28,394 nucleotides of DNA from Ectocarpus siliculosus (Eukaryota; Sar; Phaeophyceae; Ectocarpales; Ectocarpaceae), in assembly GCA_000310025.1 (NCBI GenBank), contig FN649748.1, forward strand, positions 84,475 to 112,868, given 5' to 3'. The notes beneath the pieces were generated by a model. It was not told where the DNA came from and made no database searches. It saw nothing but the letters and a program-made list of their open reading frames with translations. The translations under genes and the position numbers were made by a program. Every line of letters begins with the position of its first letter. Within the stretch, counting starts at the first letter, position 1. Shown here in pieces: positions 1 through 9,197 of this stretch.

Positions 1-96
1 GAGGGACGCGGGATGTAAAAACAACAGGACGCGAAACAAACAACGGAGGGGAGAGGGCGTCACGGGGCGCAACTAACTTTAGGTATTTTCTTCTCC

Positions 97-663
97 TCAT
101 CGATTTCGTTCTGGTCTGGAACACAGCAAACGTACGGCGGTACGTGCAGCCTCCGCGTCGCAGGGTGCAATCAGCACTACTACTGATGCTGCCGTGTGTG
201 ATGTAGCAATACTGCGTTCTCTCGCGGGTAAACATCGAAGCACAAATTCAACAGCGATTGCTGCGGCAAGACACACGAAGAGCACACACCAACAGCGAAG
301 CCAATTGCGCCGGCGTTCACCCCCCCCCCCCCCCCTTTTCACCTTGACCCTAGGCCACTCCACCCCATCGGTCGTTCCCGCTGGCGAAGGAGGAACCTCC
401 CCCACCCGCACAGCAGCGGCATCATCGCCCTCCTCTCCCGCCTTGGCGGTGGTGCTGCTGTGGTTGTCTCGCGCCGACCGCCTCAGAATCCCGTCCGCCC
501 TGAACCCCGCGGGGGCCCCGCAGGGGCTCGCAGGAGGGGGCCCCGCGGGTTGCGGCGGGGGGAGGAATCGTGGTGGTGACGGCGGCGGAGAGGCGGATCT
601 CGACGACAGAGGCGTGGTCGGGGAGTTGTAAGACGTGGGGCCGCGTAGAAACCCGGGACCCAT
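97..663 (-). CDS. Proline-rich single-pass membrane protein, unknown family
   Basis: An uninterrupted 188-codon frame starts at the ATG at 663 and stops with TGA at 97-99. About the first 65 residues are rich in Pro, Ser, Arg and Gly and look disordered. A poly-Gly/Arg stretch (GGGGGERRR) precedes one hydrophobic helix at about residues 118-142 (core CWCVLFVCLAAAIAVEFVL). An Arg-rich C-terminal tail follows. The basic run just before the helix suggests an anchor with the tail on the other side of the membrane, but topology is inference. The same frame stays open upstream to about 815 with no further ATG. A cag that could be an acceptor lies at 811-813, and splicing there would give a 237-residue terminal exon in phase 0. 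I prefer the 663 start because CCAAT-like and TATA-like motifs lie just upstream. I recognise no family. Confidence is moderate that it is coding and low on the exact start. Confidence 0.45.
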   Translation of the reverse strand: MGPGFLRGPTSYNSPTTPLSSRSASPPPSPPRFLPPPQPAGPPPASPCGAPAGFRADGILRRSARDNHSSTTAKAGEEGDDAAAVRVGEVPPSPAGTTDGVEWPRVKVKRGGGGGERRRNWLRCWCVLFVCLAAAIAVEFVLRCLPARERSIATSHTAASVVVLIAPCDAEAARTAVRLLCSRPERNR

Positions 664-799
664 CGTGTCTTCGTCGTCATCGTCCTCCTGTTTCGCGTTG
701 TAGGCGTTGAAGAAAGAAGGGCGGTTGGTGGCGTTGCTGCTACAGAATGTCGGCGGCGTGGTATCGGAGTCTTCTCCTCCTCCTCCGCGGGCCTGGGGG

Positions 800-850
800 C
801 TCTCTGTCGGCTGTATTTATGTTCACGGGCGGGTGGTTGCGATTGGTCGC
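800..850 (-). promoter_or_regulatory. Candidate promoter of the 97-663 gene (CCAAT plus TATA-like)
   Basis: Read on the minus strand, an inverted ATTGG (a CCAAT box) lies near 843-848 and an AT-rich CATAAATA element near 814-821. This is about 150 bases upstream of the ATG at 663. The spacing fits a TATA-directed start near 785-790 and a 5' leader of about 125 bases. The same bases could instead hold a splice acceptor (cag at 811-813), so the two readings exclude each other. Confidence 0.25.
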
Positions 851-933
851 GGTGCCGTGCGTCGCCGGAGGAAAAACGGCGGAGACGAAAGGGAGAGGGG
901 ACGGGGAGCGAGAATGAAATCAGATTTTGAACG

Positions 934-1045
934 GTATGCTGACAGCTTTGGAGCCGTCGAATTCAGAGAAGATGTGTACATATGCTGACAGCTTGCAGCG
1001 ATCAAGTTGAGACGATGGGTGTGCTGACGGCTCTTGGGGCTGTAC
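934..1045 (+). repeat. Degenerate short direct repeat (tgctgacagct)
   Basis: The motif atgctgacagctttgga near 936 recurs as atgctgacagcttgcag near 983 and as gtgctgacggctcttgg near 1019, about 36-47 bases apart. A more distant relative (ccgacagctttgtg) occurs near 1167. The copies are imperfect, and I see no coding or mobile-element context. Confidence 0.4.
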
Positions 1046-2665
1046 TGTAAAACGACGCTGTCGGTTCGGAACAGTATCTGGCGAATTTCGGGCAACGGCG
1101 ACAGAGATGGCGGAGTTTGCCACGACTGATCGCCTGCGTGTGGTACGCCGGTCAACCGTTCATTGGCCGACAGCTTTGTGTCACAATATGTTGATCGGTA
1201 GGTGTGCCCGCATTGAAGGCGAGAGAAAGAAAACAACAAAAATGGGGGCTTCACAACCTTCCAAAAGACGGGAAGAAAGAAGCCCGTGGAACGTTTTGTG
1301 AGAAACGCCAACAAGACTACATATGTAAAAGAAAAAAAAAAAGCGTGAGACAGCGAAGGCGTATGGCCCGAGACGAGTCCAACGTGAGGCGGACGTCGTT
1401 GCTCTCCGCGTGTTTAGAAGGTGTAGTTACAATTGTAAGTGCGCGAACGAGAGGTTTTTCGGGATCAGTCCAACACAGGTTTTCGCGGCAGTCGACGAAC
1501 GATCCACGCCAAGGTTAAAATAAAAAGGCACAAGCCCCGGCTGGTTCCACGTCCTCCGTGGAACGATGCCTCACTTTCGCGCGAACGCCTAATTTGTCCC
1601 TCGCGCAAGTGCTGAAAGCAGTGTAGTAGCAACCTTCAGCCACGACCAGCCGTGAAAATAGAATAAAGAACATTTACGGGAGTAGGCAACAGGAAAAGCC
1701 CCTCGTTGGTGATGCCTCCTTGTGCAACCAAGCTTCGACCGCAGCCGTCTGCACGCGACGGTCAGAACACCAAAAACTGTGGCTACAAAGCCGACAACGC
1801 TACGGAGGGGAAACGTCCGGGCAAGCATGCACGGTGCCGATTCATCTTCATCCATTCGTCTTTGGGGCGATTTTCGTACGACGTTCTCGCCACACGGCGG
1901 CGGCGGCGGCGGCTGTGTGTGGTTTCAAGCGTGCAAGAAGGGGTGAAAACAAGAAAATATCGCCGACAGCGTGGAACCCACGTGGTTGCTCGCTAAGTCC
2001 TTCTCTAGACCACACAAAAACATTAATAACTTTGGCCGCATGAACGTCAAAAACCGATGAAATGGTGCAGCAATGTGTAAAAACAAATATACAAGCTGGA
2101 GTTATGGCCACTCCCAATCCAACCTGCCTGCGAAAACGGCGGTACTGCTGCTGTACCGGTCGAAAAACAACGTGTGACTCATGACTAAATAGAGCACACA
2201 CTGCCCGCAGCAGTACCTCTCGCAAGGTCGCGAGAGGATCTCCCGATGACAACAAATACGGCCGTGAGTGCCGTGAGTGTTCCGACTACGGTTGTGCGTC
2301 CTGCTTGATCGACCGAACGAGTCGAGTTTCAAGTACCCCCGCTGCAACCTTGGCATTTCGACTCACTCAACTTCAGCAAGGTTACTCGTACAGGCTCTAG
2401 ACAGCACACCAGGCTACGACACCCTCTCGGCGTAAAGCGGCAGGCGGCTGAATGCAAAGCAGCCTCAAACCTGAAACAATTCACTCGCGACATCCACTAG
2501 AAGACAGGACCACAGCACACAAATCGGCAAGAGCTTTTTAAGCCCCTGCTATCGCACTCTTCGAAATTGGAAGTCATGCTCCTCACGACGCTAAACGACG
2601 GTCGAATGGGCAAGAAAAACATTTTTCAATACAAGTATTTACCCCACACCACATATAGACCTGGC

Positions 2666-2691
2666 CCCCAATAGCGGTCAAGCTATTGGGG
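2666..2691. other. 10-bp perfect inverted repeat, 6-base loop
   Basis: The sequence ccccaatagc (2666-2675) is followed after ggtcaa by its exact reverse complement gctattgggg (2682-2691). It lies about 210 bases beyond the stop codon of the minus-strand gene that ends at 2900, so it may form a hairpin in that transcript's 3' region. It could equally be chance or a transposon footprint. Confidence 0.4.
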
Positions 2692-2899
2692 CATGTCGTG
2701 CGCTTCTAACCACACGGTGGTGGCATATCACTCGCTGCTGTATCAGCACGGCAAACATCACATCTTTGTCTGCCCTTCATTCCACAATAAAAACCACCAC
2801 CACCACCCCCCACACACACGCCAACCGCACCGAGACTGATGTCTTTTCATTGGCCAGCCGGTTGGCAGCGGTCGACGTTTTTTCAAATACACGGCAGCA

Positions 2900-5196
2900 T
2901 CACCACAGAGGCCTGGTCGACGTGGCGGGCGAATACGACGGGGCCGACTCGATGTTCTTTTTCATGGGCGAGCGGCTGAGCTTTCTAGGGACCCAGTACT
3001 GCGGACTCGCCTGAATCTGGCTATTCCCGGTCCCATAGACTGGCGAGGACGCCCCGATGCCCCCGGCCGTCGAGCGCGGCCCTCCCCGCTGGGACGCGGC
3101 CGCGGCCCCCCCCCGCCCCCGGACCCTGCCAACCCGCTTCGCTCCCATCCCTACGGCCACGGGAGACTGCTCCTCCTCCTCCTCTCCGACCGTGTGCGGG
3201 AGCGAGGAACGGCTGTCCATCATCCTCCGGTCTCCGGCCGCCAGCCCCTCGGTGATCACGTCCGGCAGGGTCATGACCGGCGTCTCGTCGCCGTCCTCCG
3301 GGGGGCGCTGCGCCTGCTCCGCCTTCCGCTGCGATTCGATCGCCTTCGCGAGCGCCGCAACACGGCCTCCGCCGCCGCTGCTGCTGCTGCTGCCGGCGGT
3401 AGCCGGAGTCGGCGGGGCCAGCGGTGCCTCCGCTCCGCGGGACGGGGCGGGGGAAGGAGCCGCGGCGGCGGCGGCGGCGGCAACATCGTCGCCGTCAGCA
3501 GCACCGCCTCCACCGTCGGCGGCAACGTCATCGAGCTCTCCTCTCTTGGCCGAGAACCTCGCCCGAGTCTTGGGCGGCGGCGGGATCGGGGGACCATTGC
3601 TGCTGCTGGCGGTACGCACCAACGAAGCCCGCTCGAGCCTGGCGGACAGGGCGCTCCCCGTGACGGACGGCGGCGCGAGGTTCCTCCGCGGCGGGGAGAG
3701 GCTCCTCGGGCGCGGCAGATCGTCCGAGTTTGGCCTGTGTGTGTGTGTGTGTGTGTGTGTGTTTTTTTCATTGCGTGGACGGCAGAGGGGCAAGGATGGC
3801 ACAGGGTCGCGTCAGTTTAACCGGTACGAGAAGGTGCTGAACTGAGAACGGAAGGGTTAGTAATGTCAACACAACAACAACAGGGCTTGGGAAGGAGTGG
3901 ATTGGCTGCAGATATCGCGCATTGTTGGGGTCTGGGATGCAACGTGTTTCTGGGCCGTTACGTCGGCTATGGAGAGGAGGTTCAAGCTGGTCGAGGAACA
4001 GGGAGCAGATGGGAGAGCGGGGAGGATTTTAAGGCACATGAGTGGGTGAGGAACCTTGCCGAAGTTCCCGGAGCCCTTCCCCTCGTCTTAGGTTCAATCG
4101 ACCGGTTCATGCTTACAAGGTGTTGAGGGCAGGATGTCTCCCCGTATGACATGTGAAAACGCCGAAGAACAAGTTTCGGACAAAACAACTGTTCCCCAGA
4201 GTTATCAGCTGTATATCGACATCGCCCTCCCCGCCGCATCATGTCGGGGATGAGCTACTTGTACTGCTGCCTACTCTGCATGATGAACATGGACGTTGGA
4301 TGTGCGATGCAATATGATGAAGATGTAGGGATTCACGACGGAACAACGATTGTTCAAAGTGCGGTGTTATATTATTGTGCAAAGTGACAAGCAATGATGG
4401 CTTATGGTCAAAATGCACGGCGGTACATAGTGGGATCCCTCTAAAGCCAATCGACGAACTGCTTGTGCCCACGGACGTGGCAGCAGGGTGCGTGAACTGG
4501 TACATGCTTGTGCAAATAGGAACCGAGAATATACCGCGTTCCGAGACCCGAGACCCCCTTCTGTCGCTGGTGGCAGACCGATTGGGAGATAGAACATTTA
4601 CATTCTCATCCTCTGAAGTTGTATTGTAGTGACAGGCGGGTGTGTGATCGTAAATAAAGTGCCACACACGCGCTGAAACGAACTATGTACAGAGCAAACT
4701 TCATCCCCATACGATAGCCAGCGTATGCACAGCCTATGTATGACTTCACACTCGCAGCGCGGCACACACTGCGGTGCTGGATCCTTGTAAGACCGACGTG
4801 TTGTCATCCAAAAGCTTAGATCGGGTGACCCACAAAAACGGGCACACGTTGGATGCAAAAGTCTCCACTGCCTGTTATTAGCACTCCAACACTCACGAGA
4901 AGGAGAGCACGTGCCCGCTGCACGTGTATGCAACGGGAACCCCATCAAGCCCGCCTCATCTCCACCTCCTCTGCTGTTGCTACTCATCATTTCGTCCTCT
5001 CTCTCACAAGCAAAGACGCAAAGACGCACCTCGCAGGAAGCTCAGGCTTGGCGGGCTCGGGCGCCCGCGGCGAAGTCAGGGAGTGCGTCAGCCCCAGCCT
5101 CCGGCTCGCGCGGTCTTGCTCGCGGCCATCGACGGCTCGAGGTGACCGACCGCCGATGTCCCCTGCTGCTGATTTCGGGGTGCCCCACCCAGACAT
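2900..5196 (-). CDS. Two-exon, mostly disordered protein of unknown function
   Basis: Exon 1 runs from the ATG at 5196 to 5030 and ends at AG|gtgcgt, leaving two bases. Exon 2 begins at 3734 after cag and supplies the one base needed to complete an Arg codon, then runs to the stop at 2900. The two exons are 167 and 835 bases and give 333 residues with matching phase. The protein is low in complexity: Ser/Pro/Arg-rich at the start, with poly-Ala and poly-Gly tracts, a short charged helix (AALAKAIESQRKAEQAQ) near the middle, an acidic EEEEE patch, and an Arg-Gly segment (VGRVRGRGG). The C-terminus (PVYGTGNSQIQASPQYWVPR onward) has Tyr, Trp and Lys/Arg spacing that looks more like a conserved motif than the rest. 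I recognise no family. The intron (about 1295 bases) contains nothing I can call. A CAG repeat lies just before the start codon and a CA repeat abuts the acceptor. Additional exons inside the intron cannot be excluded. Confidence 0.5.
3736..3761 (+). repeat. (GT)13 microsatellite abutting a splice acceptor
   Basis: About 13 GT units lie on the plus strand. On the coding (minus) strand these are CA units ending in the cag acceptor of exon 2 of the 2900-5196 gene, with an A-run just upstream. The usual pyrimidine tract is replaced by the alternating repeat. Confidence 0.85.
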
Positions 5197-7234
5197 GAAT
5201 GACTGCTGCTGCTGCTGCTGCTGTGCGGTCTGGAAAAATAATCAACGGGATTTTTTTGCGCGCACCCGCCGCCGCTTCGGGAAATGAAAAGAGACGGAAG
5301 GACGCTTGGTGCTGAGCTCCCGACCAGCTTCTGGTAGGGTTGTTTGCACGGGTGCGGGCGCCAATAGACAAGCCCACGCTCCCAAGATCCAAGGCTCTGG
5401 ACTTGCAACCTTGTGTGGGTCGTGTGGGGGTGGTGCTGTTCGAGGAAATTCTTGGGGGCTCGCTGAACGAGAACTCCAATATCCAGGATGCGCAGGATCC
5501 TAGCTGCGGGTCCCCTCCCTCTCCACACCGCACACCACTTGCGACATCCTACACGCGTGCACGCCCCAAAACGACACACAGGACTGCACCATGGGTGGAT
5601 CGTGGCGAGTCGGGTTCGCCCTGCTGTCGGCGTTCGCCTCAGGTCGGTACCTCCTACAGCAGGGACGAATTTATTGCCCTGTTTACCAGTCCTCTCGCGT
5701 TCACACGCGTCAACCCTTTGCGCTACAGCTGTAGGAGCAGAGATGACAGCAGAGCAGGAACCTGGTGTTCAACAGTTTGTGTGTCAGTCTTTGTGTCCAC
5801 TTGGTGGGGCTGGTAGGTGGGTGTGTTTACCTGAGAGCTACCTTCTTTCATGGGTAGATTGTTGGAAAAGCTGTTGGTTGTAAATTTGTGCAGGACCGAT
5901 CATGCATCCTCCCAACGTCAACTTTCCCGCTATCTTGGGCGAGCAATGCCGATGGCGATGCTGAGGATTAGCGTTTGGTTTGACCTCCGGTTGTTGCTTG
6001 CACGATTACAGAGTGCTGTCGTCGCCCTGGACACCCCTTCATTGTCGTCGCGAACAAGACGTAGAGGAGCAGTAAAACAGGAATCGTGTCCCTCATGTGC
6101 CCTGCAAGAGAACGGGATCATGTTTCAGCGGTTGTGCTCCTGGACAGGGTAAACTACTTGGGTCTGTCTCCCACGAAGATAAAGATAAAACACTTCTAGA
6201 ACAAGAGTCCTCGCAACGTTTCGCCCCCTCCTCCTCACTGGTGTCCAAACCCTATTGCCTCACGTTCAACGCACGCGCCTGTGGGAAAACATGAACGACG
6301 ACGTTGACTCCAGTGCACTCCAGTAGAAATCAAGGCCCCACCGACCCCCGACTCGTCTGGTTGAAGCTGTCTCTTCTTTTATACCACAGCGAGGTAAAAT
6401 AGTAAAATAGCAGGTCGGGGCGTACACCACACCATCATCGTGTTTGGAACTCTTACAGTCGTGTATGCATCTGCTTTGATACCGTGCGCTCCGCTCGGGC
6501 ACTGCTGTGCTTGCGTCGCGTCAGGGCCTGCATCCCATCTGCGTACCGTACCACTGCTGGTCTATTATGGGGTTTCCACCGCGTCCACCATTGCACCTAA
6601 AGCGCCCCCCCCCCCGAACCCCCACACAAACAAGTAGCATACCTCCCCCATGACGCCCCCTCACGGGGTCCCAGATATTGGCCTTCATGAGCATTTTGTG
6701 TTTTCAACCGCACTGAGACTATACATTGTATGCCGTCTTTTTGTTGGTCGCACGGTTGGCGTGGTCGATGCTTTCTGTATCATCCATCAGATGTTCCGTT
6801 ACCCCCTGCTGGATGGAGAACCTACCAAACATGAGACGTAGCCCGGAGCCCTCTTTACCGTCTGTCTTTTGCCAGGAGAAGCTTCATTCACCCGTTGCTC
6901 CGCAATTTCAAGTCGATCGAACACGGGGGGGACTAAAAAATGGAAGAAAGCCATATGCGGGAAAGAGAGAAGAGATACATGTGGACCCTCGTACTGGCGC
7001 AGGTCATGCGACCATCATAACAATGGCCGATACTCTTACCTTGCATCTGTAGTGGGCACGTGGGCACCCTAACAAATGGCACCTCCAGTTCCTTCTCTAC
7101 GGGTTGAGGTATCTCCCAGCCACCACGTGTCCCTATTGTTTCGTGATGGTTCACAAGGCGTTCTCATCTTTTGCAAATCCGGCCCCGCGGGCAGTAGCAA
7201 AAAAATAGAATTCCCAGCATAACACCACTGCAAA
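5197..7234. other. Intergenic region between divergent genes
   Basis: About 2 kb separates the start of the minus-strand gene (5196) from the plus-strand ClpS-like gene (7235). Frames here are short, carry no recognisable domain and lack consistent splice-site phase. Apart from the CTG repeat at its left edge and a short C-run near 6605, no structured element was found. It should contain promoters for both neighbours, but no convincing TATA or CCAAT arrangement was picked out. Confidence 0.45.
5203..5223 (+). repeat. (CTG)7 repeat, CAG in the leader of the minus-strand gene
   Basis: Seven CTG units on the plus strand read as CAG on the minus strand and end about seven bases upstream of the ATG at 5196. 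If transcription starts further upstream, the repeat lies in the 5' untranslated leader. Confidence 0.8.
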
Positions 7235-9197
7235 ATGCAGCGGAACGTAACAGCATTTCCTGGTTCAACCAAAACCGGCATAACCCTCCTCGCTCTGGTC
7301 CGTCTTCTCTGCTCCCGGTTAATCTCGACCCCCCCCTACCCCTCCCGCCCCTTCCCCACGCCGCTTACACGCAGGAACCACGGGCTTTGTGTTGAAAGCT
7401 CCCCTGCCGAACAACGGCGCGGCGGCTTCGGCGGTACGAAGACCGGCAACAGCGGCATGCCCGCTCTACGCCGCTCGCTCAACCGTGGCGGCAGGAAGTG
7501 ATGGCGTCGCCGCCCCTCCTCCTCGCACACCATGGACCTGTCTCGCGCCCGGCGGAAAGGTCGGGCGGGCAAAGGTCTCCCTGGAGAGGGCGGTAACCTC
7601 GGTGGCCGCGCCAAAGTCGGAGTCCGCACAGGAAACCAAGGTATGACTGCTGCAGTGACGCGTTACAATCCTGTTTTTTTATTACTGCTGTTCCTTACAA
7701 TCAAGCAATTTTCGTTCTGTCGCGCAATGCGATGTTTTGTTGAAGCTGGAAAAAGACGCATGCACTTTTGGGGCTGTTTTTTTTTTTTTTGTACGCAACG
7801 ACCCCGTTTTTTTGCAACCCATGGATAACCCTAACCCTAAACTCAACGTCTGCTTCCCGTCGTCTCTCTCTCTCTGTCTGTCTCTGTCTGCCTCTCTGTG
7901 GCTGTCCGTCTGTTTGTCCCCCTCTCTCTCCCTCCTTACGCCAAAATCTCTTTTTATTCCCCCGCCCCTCTTCTTGTTCGCGCCGGACGCCCGACGCGGG
8001 GACGAAAAACGCACAAACGCAAAACAGAAAAAGCAGGTGACGAAGACGAAGCGAGCGACAGAGACGGAGGACGCGCCCATGTTCCAGGTGCTCGTGATCG
8101 GCGACGAGGAGTACAACCGAGAGCACGTGGTCATGTCCATCCAGGACATCGTCCCGGACACGGACAACACACGGGTGGGTGCGGCGAAATTAATCCCATT
8201 TTCGCATACATAGAAAGCACATCAGTCTCGTGGATTATTGGCCCGTTTTTGTTCTCGGTGGAAAGGGGAAGGATACTCGCGTGGTGTATGTTGAAACGGG
8301 AAATTCATCTCCCGGAGAGGTGTAGCGGCGGCGGTGGGAGGGGGGGAGGGTGAAGAGCTTCCCACGGACCAAGGGGGTGTCGTCGTTGCTCCCACGGACC
8401 ATTGACTGCTTGCCCCCTTGTACATATTCCTTAGTGTTTTGTGCAGGCAGTTGAAAATCTTTTCGGGTCCAGTTTTGGAACCACAAGGTTTCATGTGTTC
8501 TATCCGGACGCGGTTTTCTCGGGAAGATTGCAACACACTGACGCGAACACGAAAAGTACCGGAAAGAGGAAAAAGGAAACAATGGAAATCGAGAATCGAC
8601 GAACGCACGTGGGAACGAACTGTTGCCGGAGTTGAGGGGGCTTGGCAAGGACAAGAAGGATGGGTGCCTGCGTACTTGACCACAAGAAAACTTGTGATAT
8701 TGCACCCTTTTCAGTCGAAGCCCGAGAGACGCATGTATCCGTACATGCTAAGCAAGTAACAACTTGAAGTCTACGTGGAAAAGTAAAAGAAGCACGGCGC
8801 ACTACTCATCTACATGCTATGCACGTACAACACCTTGGAGACTACGTCGATAACTAAGAAAAAGAGAGGCTGTGCACCACTCGAAACCGTTTCCGTGTGT
8901 GTGTCGAGCAGGCAGTGGAGATCCACATGTGTTCCAAGTAACACCTTGAAGCCTACGTAGATAAGCAATACCAAACGGTGCACCACACCAAACCCCTTCC
9001 GCTCGGGTGTGTCTGTCGAGCAGGCGGCAGAGATTTTCGAGGAGGCCCAGGAGGGAGGCAAGGGCTTCTGCGGCACCTACCCGGAGGAAGAGGCCGAGCT
9101 CTACGTCGAGCAGTTCACGCGCTGCGAGCCAATCATCTACGCCGATATGGAGAAGGAAGGGGCACAGAAGGGAGCCGAGGCAGGAGCCTCCGCATGA
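7235..9197 (+). CDS. ClpS-domain protein (N-degron adaptor-like), probably plastid targeted
   Basis: Proposed exons are 7235-7301, 7375-7640, 8037-8174 and 9024-9197, giving about 214 residues. Exons 2-4 are well supported: AAG|gtatga to gcag|GTG, then CGG|gtgggt to gcag|GCG, all in phase 0. The core (FQVLVIGDEEYNREHV in exon 3, then EEAQEGGKGFCGTY in exon 4) follows the ClpS fold pattern, including the HxxGxGxCGxY-type stretch and the closing ADMEKEG. ClpS docks on the N-domain of Clp AAA+ chaperones and delivers N-degron substrates. Two pocket positions differ from the family: the usual Asn-Asp-Asp/Asn is Gly-Asp-Glu, and the usual helix His is Gln. Exon 2 encodes an Ala/Arg/Ser-rich leader resembling a transit peptide. 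Exon 1 would add a hydrophobic signal-like stretch (GITLLALV) and is the weakest part, because its donor (gtcttc) is poor although the 7375 acceptor has a strong pyrimidine tract. The frame of exon 2 has no ATG of its own, so some upstream exon is required. Confidence 0.7.
7825..7842 (+). repeat. Short telomere-like CCCTAA pair inside an intron
   Basis: The sequence ataaccctaaccctaaac lies in the second intron of the ClpS-like gene and contains two CCCTAA units. It is too short to be an interstitial telomere with confidence and may be chance in a C-rich intron. Confidence 0.4.
8752..9040 (+). repeat. Imperfect tandem triplication spanning the ClpS exon 4 acceptor
   Basis: A block starting gcaagtaacaacttgaagt (8752) recurs diverged at 8821 and again at 8934. 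Copies two and three also share a downstream part: gtgtgtcgagcaggcagtgg (about 8899-8918) matches gtgtctgtcgagcaggcgg (about 9009-9027). Copy three contains the real acceptor and the first bases of the last ClpS exon. Copy two is a decoy acceptor plus about 12 exon-like bases, 112 bases upstream (exon-like start at 8912 versus 9024). Confidence 0.65.

Larger units (their letters stand above)
664..2899. other. Intergenic region without supported genes
   Basis: Between the start of the 97-663 gene and the stop of the minus-strand gene at 2900 I see only short frames without recognisable domains or consistent splice structure. The stretch holds a degenerate repeat (934-1045), a small 8-bp hairpin (gttccacg at 1544-1551 with cgtggaac at 1557-1564) and a longer hairpin at 2666-2691. 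No tRNA-like or rRNA-like structure was noticed. Confidence 0.5.

Noticed and set aside
3057-3845. 262-codon plus-strand frame rich in Ala, Ser and Pro
   Set aside because: It is antisense to exon 2 of the minus-strand gene at 2900-5196, whose exon phases agree. The composition is a shadow of its GC-rich codons.
4239-4667. 142-codon minus-strand frame as an internal exon of the 2900-5196 gene
   Set aside because: No splice sites in compatible phase were found, and the two flanking exons already join perfectly.
7825-7842. Interstitial telomere or chromosome end
   Set aside because: Only two CCCTAA units are present, inside a C-rich intron, with no longer array nearby.
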